A stretch of DNA of 64,000 nt from Photobacterium sp. GB-56 (GTDB taxonomy: Bacteria; Pseudomonadota; Gammaproteobacteria; Enterobacterales; Vibrionaceae), in assembly GCF_003026105.1 (NCBI RefSeq), contig NZ_PYNW01000013.1, positions 49,209 through 113,208 of the forward strand. The letters are read 5' to 3'. The translations under genes and the position numbers were made by a program. This document shows positions 28,994 through 39,796 of this stretch, piece by piece (the first letter of the stretch is position 1; the number at the start of each line of letters is the position of its first letter). The notes below the pieces were generated by a model, which was not told the DNA's origin, searched no databases, and was given only the letters and a program-made list of their open reading frames with translations.

Positions 28994-31891
28994 ATGACTG
29001 TAGAAAAGAGCGCTTTTTTTCCTAATATTTCTCGTTTTACTTCTCTGGCTGATGCCGCTGATCTTGCTATTCATAAACTTGCCGAACATCACCCTGAAGC
29101 GTTAGCGCAATGGCAAGGGCAAGATAGAGAAGAGCTGCGTTCAGTTTTAGGCTTAAGTGATTTTATTTTTTCGTCATTAGTGCAAGATCCTGAATGGCTA
29201 ACTTGGCTACTGCATCATCGTCAGCATCTTGAATCGATTGATTACCGCCAGTGCTTATCTGAGCAGTTAAATGATGTGAAAGATGAAAACCAATTAATGC
29301 ATGTGTTAAGGCAATTTCGTCGTCGACAAATGTGCCTTATTGCTTGGCATGACTTTACTAATGTTGTCCCGTTAAAGCAGAGTTTAGAGTCTTTATCGCA
29401 GCTTGCTGAAGCGTTGATCATGGAAGCCTACCATTGGTTATATCGTCAATGTTGTGCTGATTGGGGCACACCAATGAACGCAAGCGGTGAAGCTCAACCT
29501 ATGTTGGTATTAGGAATGGGTAAACTGGGTGGTGGAGAGCTAAACTTTTCTTCTGATATCGATCTTATTTTTACCTATCCAGAAAATGGTGAAACGCAAG
29601 GTGGGCGTCGAAGTCTTGCCAATGCGCAGTTCTTTACCCGTCTAGGACAGAAGTTGATTAAAGCGTTAGATCAACAAACTTATGATGGCTTTTGTTATCG
29701 CGTTGATATGCGTTTACGTCCTTTTGGCGACAGTGGCCCATTAGTGATGAGCTATGCTGCCCTTGAAGATTATTACCAAGAGCAAGGACGTGATTGGGAA
29801 CGTTATGCGATGATCAAAGCGCGCGTGATGGGCAAAGAAAGCTTTAGCCAGTATCAAGAATTACGTCAAATGCTACGGCCCTTTGTTTTTCGTCGTTATA
29901 TCGACTTCAGTGCTGTACAAGCTTTGCGTCGCATGAAAGCGATGATCAGCAGTGAAGTAAGACGTCGAGGACTTAGCAATAATATTAAATTAGGCGCTGG
30001 TGGGATCCGAGAGGTTGAATTTATCGCGCAGTCATTTCAGTTGATCCGTGGTGGACGTGAACCGAGTCTGCGAGGACGAGGATTACTGCCCACCTTATCA
30101 GCGATGAATGAATTAGGTTTATTGCCATCACAAGATGTGGCTGTGTTACAAGATGGCTATTGTTTCTTGCGCCGTTTAGAGAATTTACTCCAAGCAATCG
30201 ATGATAAACAAACCCAAACGTTACCAGATAAAGCACTTGATCAAGCACGTTTAGCGTGTGCAATGGGATATGCTGATTGGGCTGCTTTACTGCAAGATGT
30301 CGAATCTCATATGTCTGCAATTCACTTGATTTTTGAAGATATCATCGGTGTGGAGGAGCAAGATGATCAAGCAAGTGTTGATGCTCAATATCATGAAATG
30401 TGGGCAATGGTGCTCAATTATGAAGTCTTACTCGCGATCCTTGCTGAATTAAATGAGCCAGCATCCATTGAGTTAGCAGAGCACTTAATTGGTTTTAAAG
30501 CTGAGCTATCTAAACGTACATTGGGCCCCCGTGGGCGCGAAGTGTTAGCTCGCCTAATGCCCGAAGTATTATCACAGGTTGTGATGCGAGATGATGCGAC
30601 TCAACTGTTACCGCGTTTAACCAAACTGATCATTCGGATCGCAACACGTACCACTTATCTTGAGCTATTGGTTGAACACCCAGCCGCTTTACAGCAATTG
30701 ATTCGACTTTGTGCAGCAAGCCCAATGGTTGCCGATCAGCTGGCGTTATATCCACTTTTATTAGATGAATTACTCGATCCACAGCACCTTTATAAGCCGA
30801 CAGAGCTCACCAGTTATAAAGACGAATTGCGTGAATATCTTGCTCGTATTCCAGAAGAAGATATGGAGCAGCAAATGGAGGCGATTCGACAGTTTAAACA
30901 AGTTCAGTTGTTGAAAATTGCAGCGGCTGACATTGCTGGTATTTTACCTGTGATGAAGGTTAGTGATCACTTAACTTATTTAGCTGAAGCGATTGTTGCA
31001 GCTGTAGTGAACCAAGCATGGTTACAAATCGCTCAGAAATATGGTGAGCCGAGCCACTTAGTTGAACGACAGGGGAAAGGGTTTGGTGTTGTGGGCTATG
31101 GTAAAGTTGGTGGTTGGGAGCTTGGTTATGGCTCTGATCTTGATTTGGTTTTTATGCATGATTGCCCTGATAATGTTTACACCAACGGCCTTAAAGAAAT
31201 AGATGGCCGTCAATTTTATTTACGTCTAGCGCAACGGATCATTCACCTATTTTCAACTCGAACCGCATCAGGCGTGTTATATGAGGTTGATATGCGGTTA
31301 CGTCCATCTGGTGCATCAGGGTTATTGGTCAGTACCGTCACCGCGTTTGCTGATTATCAGCAGCAAGAGGCGTGGACATGGGAGCATCAGGCGCTTGTTC
31401 GTGCTCGCATGATTTATGGTGACCAACAATTGCAGCATGCCTTTGCCGATGTTCGCCAGCAGATATTATCAATTCCTCGCAAACGAAATGAATTAGCCAA
31501 AGCCGTTGTCGAGATGCGCCATAAAATGCGTGATCATTTAGGTAAGAAAAAAGCGGGAATGTTTGGTTTAAAACAAGATAAAGGTGGGATCACCGATATT
31601 GAATTTCTCGCCCAATTTCTTGTGTTAGCGAATGCTGCTGAGCAACCTGACGTAACTCGTTGGTCTGATAATATCCGTATATTTTCATCAATGACGCAAG
31701 AAGGCATCATTTCTGCTGAGGATGCAAAATTACTCCAGCATGCTTACTGTGAAATGCGTAATGAAACCCATAAGCTTAATTTATTAGGATCAGATGCGTA
31801 TGTATCTGATAAACAATTTGTTGAGCTACGAGAAAATGTTGAAGCGATCTGGCTGCAAATTTTAGAGCCAATCAATAGTGATGATAATTAA
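28994..31891 (+). CDS. glnE: Bifunctional glutamine synthetase adenylyltransferase / adenylyl-removing enzyme
   Basis: A 965-residue enzyme with two nucleotidyltransferase domains. The N-terminal half removes AMP from GlnA (active site FSSDIDLIF near residue 190) and the C-terminal half adds it (YGSDLDLVF near 712). Helical GlnD-UR/PII-responsive regions follow each domain. [11 protein letters not shown] and [15 protein letters not shown] are the two glycine-rich motifs. It has an AAGGA ribosome site. The adjacent downstream gene is hldE, as in E. coli. Confidence 0.96.
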   Translation: MTVEKSAFFPNISRFTSLADAADLAIHKLAEHHPEALAQWQGQDREELRSVLGLSDFIFSSLVQDPEWLTWLLHHRQHLESIDYRQCLSEQLNDVKDENQLMHVLRQFRRRQMCLIAWHDFTNVVPLKQSLESLSQLAEALIMEAYHWLYRQCCADWGTPMNASGEAQPMLVLGMGKLGGGELNFSSDIDLIFTYPENGETQGGRRSLANAQFFTRLGQKLIKALDQQTYDGFCYRVDMRLRPFGDSGPLVMSYAALEDYYQEQGRDWERYAMIKARVMGKESFSQYQELRQMLRPFVFRRYIDFSAVQALRRMKAMISSEVRRRGLSNNIKLGAGGIREVEFIAQSFQLIRGGREPSLRGRGLLPTLSAMNELGLLPSQDVAVLQDGYCFLRRLENLLQAIDDKQTQTLPDKALDQARLACAMGYADWAALLQDVESHMSAIHLIFEDIIGVEEQDDQASVDAQYHEMWAMVLNYEVLLAILAELNEPASIELAEHLIGFKAELSKRTLGPRGREVLARLMPEVLSQVVMRDDATQLLPRLTKLIIRIATRTTYLELLVEHPAALQQLIRLCAASPMVADQLALYPLLLDELLDPQHLYKPTELTSYKDELREYLARIPEEDMEQQMEAIRQFKQVQLLKIAAADIAGILPVMKVSDHLTYLAEAIVAAVVNQAWLQIAQKYGEPSHLVERQGKGFGVVGYGKVGGWELGYGSDLDLVFMHDCPDNVYTNGLKEIDGRQFYLRLAQRIIHLFSTRTASGVLYEVDMRLRPSGASGLLVSTVTAFADYQQQEAWTWEHQALVRARMIYGDQQLQHAFADVRQQILSIPRKRNELAKAVVEMRHKMRDHLGKKKAGMFGLKQDKGGITDIEFLAQFLVLANAAEQPDVTRWSDNIRIFSSMTQEGIISAEDAKLLQHAYCEMRNETHKLNLLGSDAYVSDKQFVELRENVEAIWLQILEPINSDDN

Positions 31892-31969
31892 CGGAATAAC
31901 ATTGTCCTGATGCATCTTGATTTTAGTTTATGCTAGTATTTGAGCGTTTTCATATTCCCGGAGAAAAAA

Positions 31970-33400
31970 ATGAAACTGACCCTTCCTGATTATAACCAAG
32001 CAGGTGTCTTGATTGTTGGTGATGTCATGCTAGACCGTTATTGGACAGGTCCTACAGGGCGAATTTCACCAGAAGCGCCAGTACCTGTTGTTAAGGTTGA
32101 TCAGATTGAAGAGCGCCCGGGCGGTGCCGCTAACGTTGCAATGAATATTGCAGCATTAGGCGGGCATGCAAAATTGATTGGTTTAACGGGCATTGACGAG
32201 CAAGCGAAAGCGCTGACTGAAAAGTTATCTTCACTGAACGTTTATTGTGATTTTGTTTCACTGCCTAACTATCCGACAATTACCAAACTTCGTGTAATGA
32301 GTCGTGGGCAACAGTTGATCCGTTTAGACTTTGAAGAAGGTTTTCATAACGTTGATCCCGCACCGATCATTGCGCGCATGAAGCAATCCTTAACGGATGT
32401 GAAAGTCGTCATTTTATCTGATTATGCGAAAGGTGTATTAGAGCACGTTCAAGGTATGATCCAATTAGCGCGCGAAGCAAATGTGCCTGTGTTAATTGAT
32501 CCAAAAGGTTCGGATTTTGAACGTTACCGTGGCGCCACACTGCTTACACCAAACTTATCTGAGTTTGAAGCGGTTGTTGGTAAAGTCACGTCAGACGAAG
32601 ACTTAGTTGAGAAAGGGTTAGCCCTTATTGAAAAGTTTGATTTTGAAGCCTTGTTAGTCACTCGCTCTGAGCATGGCATGACGTTACTTGAAAAAGGCAG
32701 TGAGCCTTTACATATGCCAACGCAAGCGCAAGAAGTGTATGACGTAACAGGTGCTGGTGACACGGTGATCTCAGTGCTTGCCGCTTCATTATCTGCAGGT
32801 AAATCGTTATCAGATGCGTGTAAATTAGCCAATGCTGCGGCTGGTGTCGTTGTCGCGAAGTTGGGTACATCAACCTTATCTACTATTGAATTAACAGATG
32901 CCATTCATGGTAGTCAAGACAGTGGTTTTGGTGTTATTTCTGAGCCTCAATTAATTCAAGCCGTAAAGTCAGCACGTGCGCGTGGTGAGACGGTAGTTAT
33001 GACAAATGGTTGTTTTGATATTTTACATGCTGGTCATGTTGCTTATTTAACTGAAGCGGCAAAATTAGGCGATCGTTTAATTGTTGCGGTGAACTCTGAT
33101 AGCTCAGTTAAAGGTTTAAAAGGCCCTGGTCGTCCAGTCAACCCAGAAGATCGTCGTATGGCGGTATTGGCAGGTCTTGGTGCAGTTGATTGGGTGGTAC
33201 CGTTTACCGAGGAAACACCACAACGTTTGATCAGTGAAGTGCTTCCGAGCCTTTTGGTGAAAGGTGGCGATTATAAACCTGAAGAAATTGCGGGTGGTAA
33301 AGAAGTGGTGGCAGCTGGTGGTCAAGTACTGGTACTTAACTTTGAAGACGGCTGCTCTACATCCAAAATTATTGAAGCGATCCGTGGTGGTCGTGGCTAA
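31970..33400 (+). CDS. hldE: Bifunctional heptose-7-phosphate kinase / heptose-1-phosphate adenylyltransferase
   Basis: A 476-residue fusion that makes ADP-heptose for the LPS inner core. The PfkB-type kinase at about 1-318 contains [18 protein letters not shown] and the anion-hole motif [14 protein letters not shown] near residue 260. The cytidylyltransferase-like domain at about 340-476 contains [17 protein letters not shown] start at the ATG at 31970 ([22 protein letters not shown]) after GGAG; an upstream in-frame start would add ten residues. It is likely cotranscribed with glnE, 78 bases upstream. Confidence 0.96.
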   Translation: MKLTLPDYNQAGVLIVGDVMLDRYWTGPTGRISPEAPVPVVKVDQIEERPGGAANVAMNIAALGGHAKLIGLTGIDEQAKALTEKLSSLNVYCDFVSLPNYPTITKLRVMSRGQQLIRLDFEEGFHNVDPAPIIARMKQSLTDVKVVILSDYAKGVLEHVQGMIQLAREANVPVLIDPKGSDFERYRGATLLTPNLSEFEAVVGKVTSDEDLVEKGLALIEKFDFEALLVTRSEHGMTLLEKGSEPLHMPTQAQEVYDVTGAGDTVISVLAASLSAGKSLSDACKLANAAAGVVVAKLGTSTLSTIELTDAIHGSQDSGFGVISEPQLIQAVKSARARGETVVMTNGCFDILHAGHVAYLTEAAKLGDRLIVAVNSDSSVKGLKGPGRPVNPEDRRMAVLAGLGAVDWVVPFTEETPQRLISEVLPSLLVKGGDYKPEEIAGGKEVVAAGGQVLVLNFEDGCSTSKIIEAIRGGRG

Positions 33401-33430
33401 TAAATTATAGCGACAAAAATCGCAGATAAT

Positions 33431-33457
33431 AAAAAAGCGCCTTTGGGCGCTTTTTTA
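33431..33457. terminator. Bidirectional terminator, hldE / tolC
   Basis: Stem AAAAAAGCGCC / GGGCGCTTTTTT with a TT/T loop; converging genes. Confidence 0.93.
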
Positions 33458-33474
33458 TTTTTGATGATTAAAAC

Positions 33475-34773
33475 TTATTGTTTAATTAAGCCTTTATTTA
33501 TATCAACAATATCTTGCTCACTCAGGGTACCTACCGCTTGTTTTAGCTGTAGTTGTGCAAGAATATAATTATAACGAGCATTAGCTAATAGGCTATTTGC
33601 TGAATAGAGGCTCTTTGTTGAGTCAAGAACATCAACAATAGTACGCGTACCCACATCAAAGCCCGCTTCTGTTGCTTCTAAAGCTGATTTAGCTGAAATA
33701 ACGAGCTGTTTGTATGCTTTTATTGAACCAGCAGCGGCATGAATGTTGTTGTAATAGTTACGTACATCTTTCACAACTGTGCGGTATTGGCCTTCAAGCT
33801 CTTCACTAGAGGCAACATATGCGTATTGCGCTTGTTTTACTTGAGAGCTGATATTACCACCAGAGTAGACTGGAAGGTTTAACTGAATTCCTGCAGTCAA
33901 AGAACCTTGATCTGGATCTGGAGTGCCCGGTCCTGACTTATTATATTGATAACCTGAAGTGAACGATAAGGTTGGTAGATGGCCTGATTCTGCAAGTGAA
34001 ATATTGTCTCTTGCGATATCTTGACCAATTCTTGACGCCAATAATGATAGGTTGTCAGTCTCAGCTGTTTTTACAAACGTATCAGGTGATTGTTGTAATG
34101 GCGTTACGGAGAAAGTCTTGGTGTTCAAGGCATCCAGAGAGGTGTACTCACGGCCTGTAATTTCACGCAGTTCTTCGTAGCTATTTGCGACTGCATTTTC
34201 TTTTAGAATCACATCAGCTGCAACTTTATCGTATTGTGCTTGGGCGTCATGGACATCCGTAATGGCAGATAGACCCACTTCAAAGCGCTGTTTCATCTGT
34301 TCTAGTTGTCGGCCTACAGCTTTCTTTTCGGCCTCACCAAAACTCAGATCGTCTTTGGCTTCTAAAACATTAAAGTAAGCCTGTGCGACACGAAGAATTA
34401 AGCCTTGTTGCTCAGCTGAGTATGCAGCATCACTTTGACGGGCTTTTTTTTCTGATACATCTAAACCAATCCAGCTTGAGCGATTATAAATCTCTTGGTC
34501 AAGCTGAAGACCGCCAACAAATCCATCTGTATTTTTGTCTTTGGCATCTAAATGGTAAGTATTGTAGCCCGCGCTTAAGTTAATCTGCGGTAGTAACGTA
34601 CTTCGAGATGAGTTAATTGCTTCAAATGCTGCATCTTTATCTGCTGCAGCTTTTAGAAGTTGTGGATCATTTTGTTTTGCTTGCTGATAAATTTGAGCGA
34701 GATCATCAGCAAGAGCTGATTGACTTAGTGAGCCAAATGCAAGGCTGATAACGATTGGAAGCAATTTTTTCAT
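33475..34773 (-). CDS. tolC: Outer-membrane channel TolC
   Basis: A 432-residue outer-membrane factor that forms the trimeric exit duct for type I secretion and RND/ABC efflux pumps. Its signal peptide MKKLLPIVISLAFGSLSQSALA is cleaved before DDLAQIYQQAKQND. The two OEP repeats each give a long helical hairpin plus beta strands: YFNVLEAKDDLSFGEAEKKA in the first, SALEATEAGFDVGTRTIVDVLD in the second. The start is the ATG at 34773; an upstream start would put nine residues before the signal peptide. It is divergent from nudF, as in E. coli. Confidence 0.95.
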   Translation of the reverse strand: MKKLLPIVISLAFGSLSQSALADDLAQIYQQAKQNDPQLLKAAADKDAAFEAINSSRSTLLPQINLSAGYNTYHLDAKDKNTDGFVGGLQLDQEIYNRSSWIGLDVSEKKARQSDAAYSAEQQGLILRVAQAYFNVLEAKDDLSFGEAEKKAVGRQLEQMKQRFEVGLSAITDVHDAQAQYDKVAADVILKENAVANSYEELREITGREYTSLDALNTKTFSVTPLQQSPDTFVKTAETDNLSLLASRIGQDIARDNISLAESGHLPTLSFTSGYQYNKSGPGTPDPDQGSLTAGIQLNLPVYSGGNISSQVKQAQYAYVASSEELEGQYRTVVKDVRNYYNNIHAAAGSIKAYKQLVISAKSALEATEAGFDVGTRTIVDVLDSTKSLYSANSLLANARYNYILAQLQLKQAVGTLSEQDIVDINKGLIKQ

Positions 34774-35093
34774 GGATGCCTTTCCTGGTCTTGCTGACAA
34801 AATGGGAGCTAAAAATATAATTACAAATTGTAGTTTACCTCAACATGCCTTGCTTGAAACTGATCATTGCAAAAATTTACCTAAATATGATGGTTTATTT
34901 TTTATTTATGGTGGTGGAAATTTAAACTCTTATCAATTTGGTTTAAAAAAAAATGTAATATTTATTAATTTTGTTGAAGTTAAACGTTGCTGATAATCTG
35001 ATTGAATGAAAAGATAGCTAACCTTCTCTGTTTGTTATGATTATCTGTTAATTATTGCGAGCTAGCGCACTTTATTTATACAAGGGAATAATG
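34774..35093. other. AT-rich divergent control region of tolC and nudF
   Basis: 320 bases, strongly AT-rich, with a run of nine A near 34956 and a poly-T-rich stretch around 34898. No real ORF is present. A possible tolC promoter on the minus strand is TTGAGG (34838-34843), 18 bases, TATATT (34814-34819). Such a region would suit H-NS-type silencing or MarA/SoxS-like control, but no specific operator can be assigned. Confidence 0.45.
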
Positions 35094-35717
35094 ATGAGCC
35101 AAAATGAGAAAAGTCCACTGCAGTTTGGTGTGGATGATGTAAAAGTTGAGGCGAAAGATATTGTCTACAATGGCTTTTTTAAAATGGTGAAATACCGTTT
35201 TCGTCATAAACTTTTTGCAGGCGGATGGAGCGATACGGTCAATCGAGAAATGTTTGAACGTGGGCATGCCGCCGCCTTATTACCTTATGATCCAGTCACT
35301 GATGAGGTTGTTTTAATTGAACAATTTCGTGTCGGTGCGATGGCGGCTGGCTGTGAGCCTTGGCAGTTAGAAATTGTCGCGGGCATGATTGATCACCAAG
35401 GTGAATCTGCAGAAGAGGTCGTTAAACGAGAAGCTGTTGAAGAGGCGGGGCTAACCGTCACTGAACTTCAAAAAGTGACGCGTTATTTATCAAGCTCAGG
35501 TGGTTGTTCTGAAATGCTGGATATATTCGTTGGCACTGTTGATAGCACAACAGCGAGTGGTATTCATGGTTTAGCTGAAGAAAGTGAAGATATTCGGGTG
35601 CATGTTGTGTCAAGAACACAGGCCTATCAGTGGGTAGAATCTGGTAAAATTGAAAATGCAGCCTCGATTATTGCCTTACAATGGTTACAGCTTCATTATT
35701 TACAGTTACAGCAATAG
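35094..35717 (+). CDS. nudF: ADP-ribose pyrophosphatase (Nudix)
   Basis: A 207-residue Nudix hydrolase cleaving ADP-ribose to AMP and ribose-5-phosphate. The Nudix box runs GMIDHQGESAEEVVKREAVEEAG near residue 98, matching Gx5Ex7REUxEExG. The ATASGIHGLAEESEDIRVHVV segment is typical of NudF. Two adjacent ATG codons (35091 and 35094) follow AAGGGA; the second has better spacing. It starts the run nudF-yqiB-cpdA-yqiA that is also found before parE in E. coli. Confidence 0.94.
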   Translation: MSQNEKSPLQFGVDDVKVEAKDIVYNGFFKMVKYRFRHKLFAGGWSDTVNREMFERGHAAALLPYDPVTDEVVLIEQFRVGAMAAGCEPWQLEIVAGMIDHQGESAEEVVKREAVEEAGLTVTELQKVTRYLSSSGGCSEMLDIFVGTVDSTTASGIHGLAEESEDIRVHVVSRTQAYQWVESGKIENAASIIALQWLQLHYLQLQQ

Positions 35718-35755
35718 GCCAATAAAAGGTTGTAACTATTTAAAGGATTTTGTCA

Positions 35756-36184
35756 TTGAACTCTCGATACTCTGTCGATTTATCAAGCCTAATGCGCTTG
35801 TATGAAACCAATTATGCTAAGTTGCTCCCGTTATTACCTCGTAGTGACGAAGTGGGTGATGAAAGGTTTTATCGAGTGTGTGATGATATATATCGCTTAA
35901 AAATAATAGAATCCACACGCTATACTACGATGATTTCTCTAGGGTTAAAGAGTGATCAAGATGTTGTCGATTATTTATCGCCAGCGTTAACAGTAAGGCT
36001 TTATCATGATGCTAGAGTCGCAGAAGTGTGTTCCGCTCAACAGATTTCTCGTTTAAAGCCAATATATGATTATCCTAACTTGCGTATGCATCAGAAAGAT
36101 GAGAAACATCAAGTAAATCGTTTTTTAGGCGATTGGTTAAACCATTGTTTACGCCGTGGGATCAGTAACCAATCTGTTTGTTAA
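35756..36184 (+). CDS. yqiB: DUF1249 protein YqiB
   Basis: A 142-residue cytoplasmic protein of the DUF1249 family. The conserved core IESTRYTTMISLG ... TVRLYHDARVAEVCSAQQISRLKPIYDYPN is nearly identical to E. coli YqiB. Function is unknown; genome association with cpdA and nudF is its best clue. The start appears to be TTG at 35756, eight bases after AAAGGA; a TTG two codons upstream is too close to that site. Rare start codons here and in cpdA may keep expression low. Confidence 0.88.
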   Translation: MNSRYSVDLSSLMRLYETNYAKLLPLLPRSDEVGDERFYRVCDDIYRLKIIESTRYTTMISLGLKSDQDVVDYLSPALTVRLYHDARVAEVCSAQQISRLKPIYDYPNLRMHQKDEKHQVNRFLGDWLNHCLRRGISNQSVC

Positions 36185-36222
36185 CTGTTTTTGATTGATT
36201 AAAAGACAAGGTTTTTGACGTT

Positions 36223-37047
36223 TTGCAGACCTATTCGCTGCCACAGACGAACCCTGATAGTGTGGTTCTTCTTCAAATTACAGACACTCATTTGTTTGCC
36301 AATGAATCAGGCGCTCTGCTTGGTGTGGCAACTCAACAGAGCTTTCATGCCGTCCTTAATGCGGTAGATGCTTCTACGCGTAAATTTGATGCAATTGTTG
36401 CAACGGGAGATATTTCCCAAGATCACACTCCTGATTCCTACCAACGTTTTGCTGAAGGCATTGCTCGTTGGGAACAACCGTGTTTTTGGTTACCGGGCAA
36501 TCACGATTACCAACCAACCATGGCATCAATATTACCTTCTGAACAAATTAAAGATAGTGAACAAATATTGGTCGGTGATCATTGGCAAGTTGTCCTACTT
36601 GATAGCCAAGTGGCTGGTGTTCCACATGGCGAATTATCTCATCATCAATTAGCACTACTTGATCATGCTTTATCGCTACACCCTGAGCGACATGCGTTGG
36701 TATTACTTCATCACCATCCGTTACCCGCGGGGAGCGCATGGCTTGATCAGCATCAGTTACACAATAGTGATGCGCTGTGGCAGGTCATTGATAAACATCC
36801 TCAAGTAAAAGCTATTTTATGCGGTCATATTCATCAAGAGTTGGATCGTATTCATCGTGATGTCAGAGTGCTAGCGACACCTTCGACGTGTATTCAATTT
36901 CTACCCGATTCTGATGATTTTGCATTAGATCAAGTAACCCCAGGTTGGCGTTATTTAGAATTAACCGCGACAGGGGATATTATTACTCACGTTGAACGTC
37001 TTGAAGGTGATGTATTCCAACCAACTTTTGATTCAGCAGGGTATTAA
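36223..37047 (+). CDS. cpdA: 3',5'-cyclic-AMP phosphodiesterase CpdA
   Basis: A 274-residue class III metallophosphodiesterase that lowers cAMP. The dinuclear metal motifs are in order: LQITDTHLF near residue 18, ATGDISQD, LPGNHDY, LLHHHPLP and LCGHIHQE. The start appears to be TTG at 36223, with an AAGG about 11 bases upstream; no in-frame ATG lies near. Its last base overlaps the ATG of yqiA (TAATG). Confidence 0.92.
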   Translation: MQTYSLPQTNPDSVVLLQITDTHLFANESGALLGVATQQSFHAVLNAVDASTRKFDAIVATGDISQDHTPDSYQRFAEGIARWEQPCFWLPGNHDYQPTMASILPSEQIKDSEQILVGDHWQVVLLDSQVAGVPHGELSHHQLALLDHALSLHPERHALVLLHHHPLPAGSAWLDQHQLHNSDALWQVIDKHPQVKAILCGHIHQELDRIHRDVRVLATPSTCIQFLPDSDDFALDQVTPGWRYLELTATGDIITHVERLEGDVFQPTFDSAGY

Positions 37048-37625
37048 TGGCATCACTATTGATTTATTTGCACGGCTTTAATAGCTCGCCACAATCATTA
37101 AAAGCGCAGCAAATGGCGCAGTATTGTGCAAACCATCGACCTGATATTAAGGTTGTGATGCCGCAACTACCGAGCTACCCTGAAGAAGCGCAGGTTTATC
37201 TTGAACAGTTGATCCTTCGCTGCAAAGACGAGTACAAGATAGGTTTAGTAGGGAGTTCATTAGGTGGGTATTTATGTACTTGGTTAAGTGAACGGTTTGC
37301 TTTAGCTGCGGTATTAATTAACCCAGCAGTAAAACCTTATGAGTTGTTAGTTGATTATTTAGGACCCCAGCAGAATCCATATAGTGGCGAAAATTATGTA
37401 CTTGTTCCCCAGCATATGGCGCAATTGCAGCAACTAGATGTGGCGACATTACATGCTCCACAACGTTTTTGGGTGCTATTGCAAGAAGGTGATGAAGTAT
37501 TAGATTATCGCCAATCCATAATGAAATATGCTGAATCAAAATTGACCGTTGAACCTAATGGGGATCATAGTTTTGTCAATTTTGAACGATTTCCTGCATC
37601 AATTATCCAATTCTTAGAATTATAA
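37047..37625 (+). CDS. yqiA: Alpha/beta-fold esterase YqiA
   Basis: A 192-residue small alpha/beta hydrolase. The oxyanion region is LHGFNSSPQS, the nucleophile elbow GSSLGGYL (Ser near residue 71), the acid lies in LLQEGDEVLDY and the catalytic His in NGDHSFVNF. E. coli YqiA shows esterase activity on short acyl esters; the natural substrate is unknown. Overlapping start with cpdA implies coupling. Confidence 0.9.
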   Translation: MASLLIYLHGFNSSPQSLKAQQMAQYCANHRPDIKVVMPQLPSYPEEAQVYLEQLILRCKDEYKIGLVGSSLGGYLCTWLSERFALAAVLINPAVKPYELLVDYLGPQQNPYSGENYVLVPQHMAQLQQLDVATLHAPQRFWVLLQEGDEVLDYRQSIMKYAESKLTVEPNGDHSFVNFERFPASIIQFLEL

Positions 37626-37839
37626 CTGGTAGAATGCTGCCATGTTTAGCATTCGCGAGTGACTCTGTGTCGCGATATGTTTTCTGATATTACTTATATT
37701 TCTATGACATGTTCTATCTGATGTTCTTGTAAATAACATCATTACTCACAGTCATGAGCCTTCATGTGTCCCAGAACTTGACATATAGCGCTGGGTTACT
37801 GACTATTATTTTCAAAACTTTCCCGTAAATTTCCGTGAT

Positions 37840-39723
37840 ATGACAGATCAAAGCTATAACGCTGGAGCCATTGAGGTTCTTAATGGCCTTGAGCCAGTAC
37901 GCCGCCGTCCCGGTATGTATACCGATACGGCTCGACCTAACCACTTAGGTCAAGAAGTTATCGATAACAGTGTCGATGAAGCATTGGCTGGACATGCCCG
38001 TAAAGTTGAAGTGATCCTTCATGCCGATCAATCATTAGAGGTGGTTGATGATGGTCGTGGTATGCCTGTTGATATTCACCCCGAAGAAGGTGTATCAGGG
38101 GTTGAACTTATTTTATGTAAGCTTCACGCCGGTGGTAAGTTTTCTGGTAAAAACTACCAATTTTCAGGTGGTTTACACGGGGTAGGTATCTCGGTTGTAA
38201 ACGCCCTTTCTAAGCGTGTTGAAGTTACGGTAAAACGTGATGGTCAAGTGTATCAAATTGCCTTTGAAAATGGCGATAAGGTCTCAGAGCTTGAGGTGAT
38301 AGGCACTTGTGGCCGTCGCGCAAAAGGCACACGAGTTCACTTTTGGCCAGATCCAAAATATTTCGACAGTGCCAAGTTCTCAGTTTCCCGCCTGAAGAGC
38401 AATCTAAAAGCTAAAGCAGTGTTATGCCCTGGTTTAGAAATTGTATTCACCAATAAAATCACTGATGAAACGATTCGTTGGTGCTATGAAGATGGCTTAA
38501 AAGACTACCTTGCTGAAGGTGTAAAAGGGTATACATTACTGCCAGAAGAACCATTTACTGGTGTGTTCAGTTCGCAAACAGAAGCCGCTGATTGGGCGCT
38601 GTTATGGCTACCTGAAGGTGGTGAATTGATCACTGAAAGTTATGTTAACTTGATCCCAACAGCGCAAGGGGGGACTCACGTTAATGGTCTGCGTCAGGGC
38701 TTGTTAGATGCGATGCGTGAATTCTGTGAATTCCGTAATCTTCTGCCACGAGGCGTGAAATTAACGGCTGATGATATTTGGGATCGTTGTGCGTATGTCT
38801 TGTCGGTAAAAATCCAAGATCCACAATTTGCCGGTCAAACCAAAGAACGTTTATCGTCACGTCAATGTGCGGCGTTTGTTTCTGGTGTGGTAAAAGATGC
38901 CTTTAGCTTATGGCTTAATGAGCGTCCACAACTGGCAGAGCAATTAGCAGAAGTCTGTATTGCAAATGCGCACCGTCGTATGCGTGCAAGCAAAAAAGTG
39001 GTACGTAAGAAAATTGCATCAGGCCCAGCACTGCCTGGTAAGTTAGCGGACTGTTCACAACAAGATCTTAATCGCACTGAATTATTCCTTGTCGAGGGTG
39101 ACTCGGCGGGCGGCTCGGCGAAACAAGCTCGTGATCGTATGTTCCAAGCGATCATGCCACTTCGCGGTAAAATTTTAAATACGTGGGAAGTGTCTGCCGA
39201 TCAAGTCCTTGCCTCTCAAGAAGTCCATGATATTTCGGTCGCACTTGGTATTGATCCAGATAGTGATGATTTAAGTGGGCTTCGTTACGGTAAGATCTGC
39301 GTCCTTGCGGATGCGGACTCCGATGGTCTTCACATTGCTACCTTGTTGTGTGCGTTATTTATGAAGCACTTTGAAACCTTAGTACGTGCCGGACATGTAT
39401 TTATTGCAATGCCTCCTTTGTACCGTATCGATTTGGGTAAAGAAGTGTACTACGCCCTCGATGAAGCTGAGAAAAACAGTATTCTTGATCGCCTAAAAGG
39501 TAAGCGTGGCAAGGTTAATGTTCAGCGATTCAAAGGTCTGGGTGAGATGAACCCATTGCAATTGCGTGAAACGACCATGGATCCGAATACTCGCCGTTTA
39601 GTGCAGTTAACGATTGATGACGACAGTGAAACCAACGAAATGATGGACATGCTACTTGGTAAGAAGCGTGCTGAAGATCGTCGTCACTGGTTGCAAAGCA
39701 AAGGCGATATGGCTGAAGTGTGA
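37840..39723 (+). CDS. parE: DNA topoisomerase IV subunit B
   Basis: A 627-residue GHKL ATPase subunit of topoisomerase IV, which decatenates daughter chromosomes. The N-terminal ATPase contains VIDNSVDEAL, DDGRGMPVDIHPEEG and GLHGVGISVVNALS. The transducer is followed by the TOPRIM domain with LVEGDSAGGSAKQARDR near residue 413 and DADSDGLHIATL. It is close to E. coli ParE end to end. The ribosome site is weak. The 214-base gap after yqiA suggests its own promoter. Confidence 0.97.
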   Translation: MTDQSYNAGAIEVLNGLEPVRRRPGMYTDTARPNHLGQEVIDNSVDEALAGHARKVEVILHADQSLEVVDDGRGMPVDIHPEEGVSGVELILCKLHAGGKFSGKNYQFSGGLHGVGISVVNALSKRVEVTVKRDGQVYQIAFENGDKVSELEVIGTCGRRAKGTRVHFWPDPKYFDSAKFSVSRLKSNLKAKAVLCPGLEIVFTNKITDETIRWCYEDGLKDYLAEGVKGYTLLPEEPFTGVFSSQTEAADWALLWLPEGGELITESYVNLIPTAQGGTHVNGLRQGLLDAMREFCEFRNLLPRGVKLTADDIWDRCAYVLSVKIQDPQFAGQTKERLSSRQCAAFVSGVVKDAFSLWLNERPQLAEQLAEVCIANAHRRMRASKKVVRKKIASGPALPGKLADCSQQDLNRTELFLVEGDSAGGSAKQARDRMFQAIMPLRGKILNTWEVSADQVLASQEVHDISVALGIDPDSDDLSGLRYGKICVLADADSDGLHIATLLCALFMKHFETLVRAGHVFIAMPPLYRIDLGKEVYYALDEAEKNSILDRLKGKRGKVNVQRFKGLGEMNPLQLRETTMDPNTRRLVQLTIDDDSETNEMMDMLLGKKRAEDRRHWLQSKGDMAEV

Positions 39724-39796
39724 TCAGCTTTTTACTCTATTTCATCTGCTAGTAATAACTGGCAGATAAGCAAAATTAAAGACGGATTATCTAACG

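Noticed and set aside
34772..34993. A 73-codon open frame in the tolC-nudF gap.
   Set aside because: It starts inside the tolC signal-peptide region on the opposite strand, has no ribosome site and encodes no recognisable protein; it is chance in AT-rich DNA.
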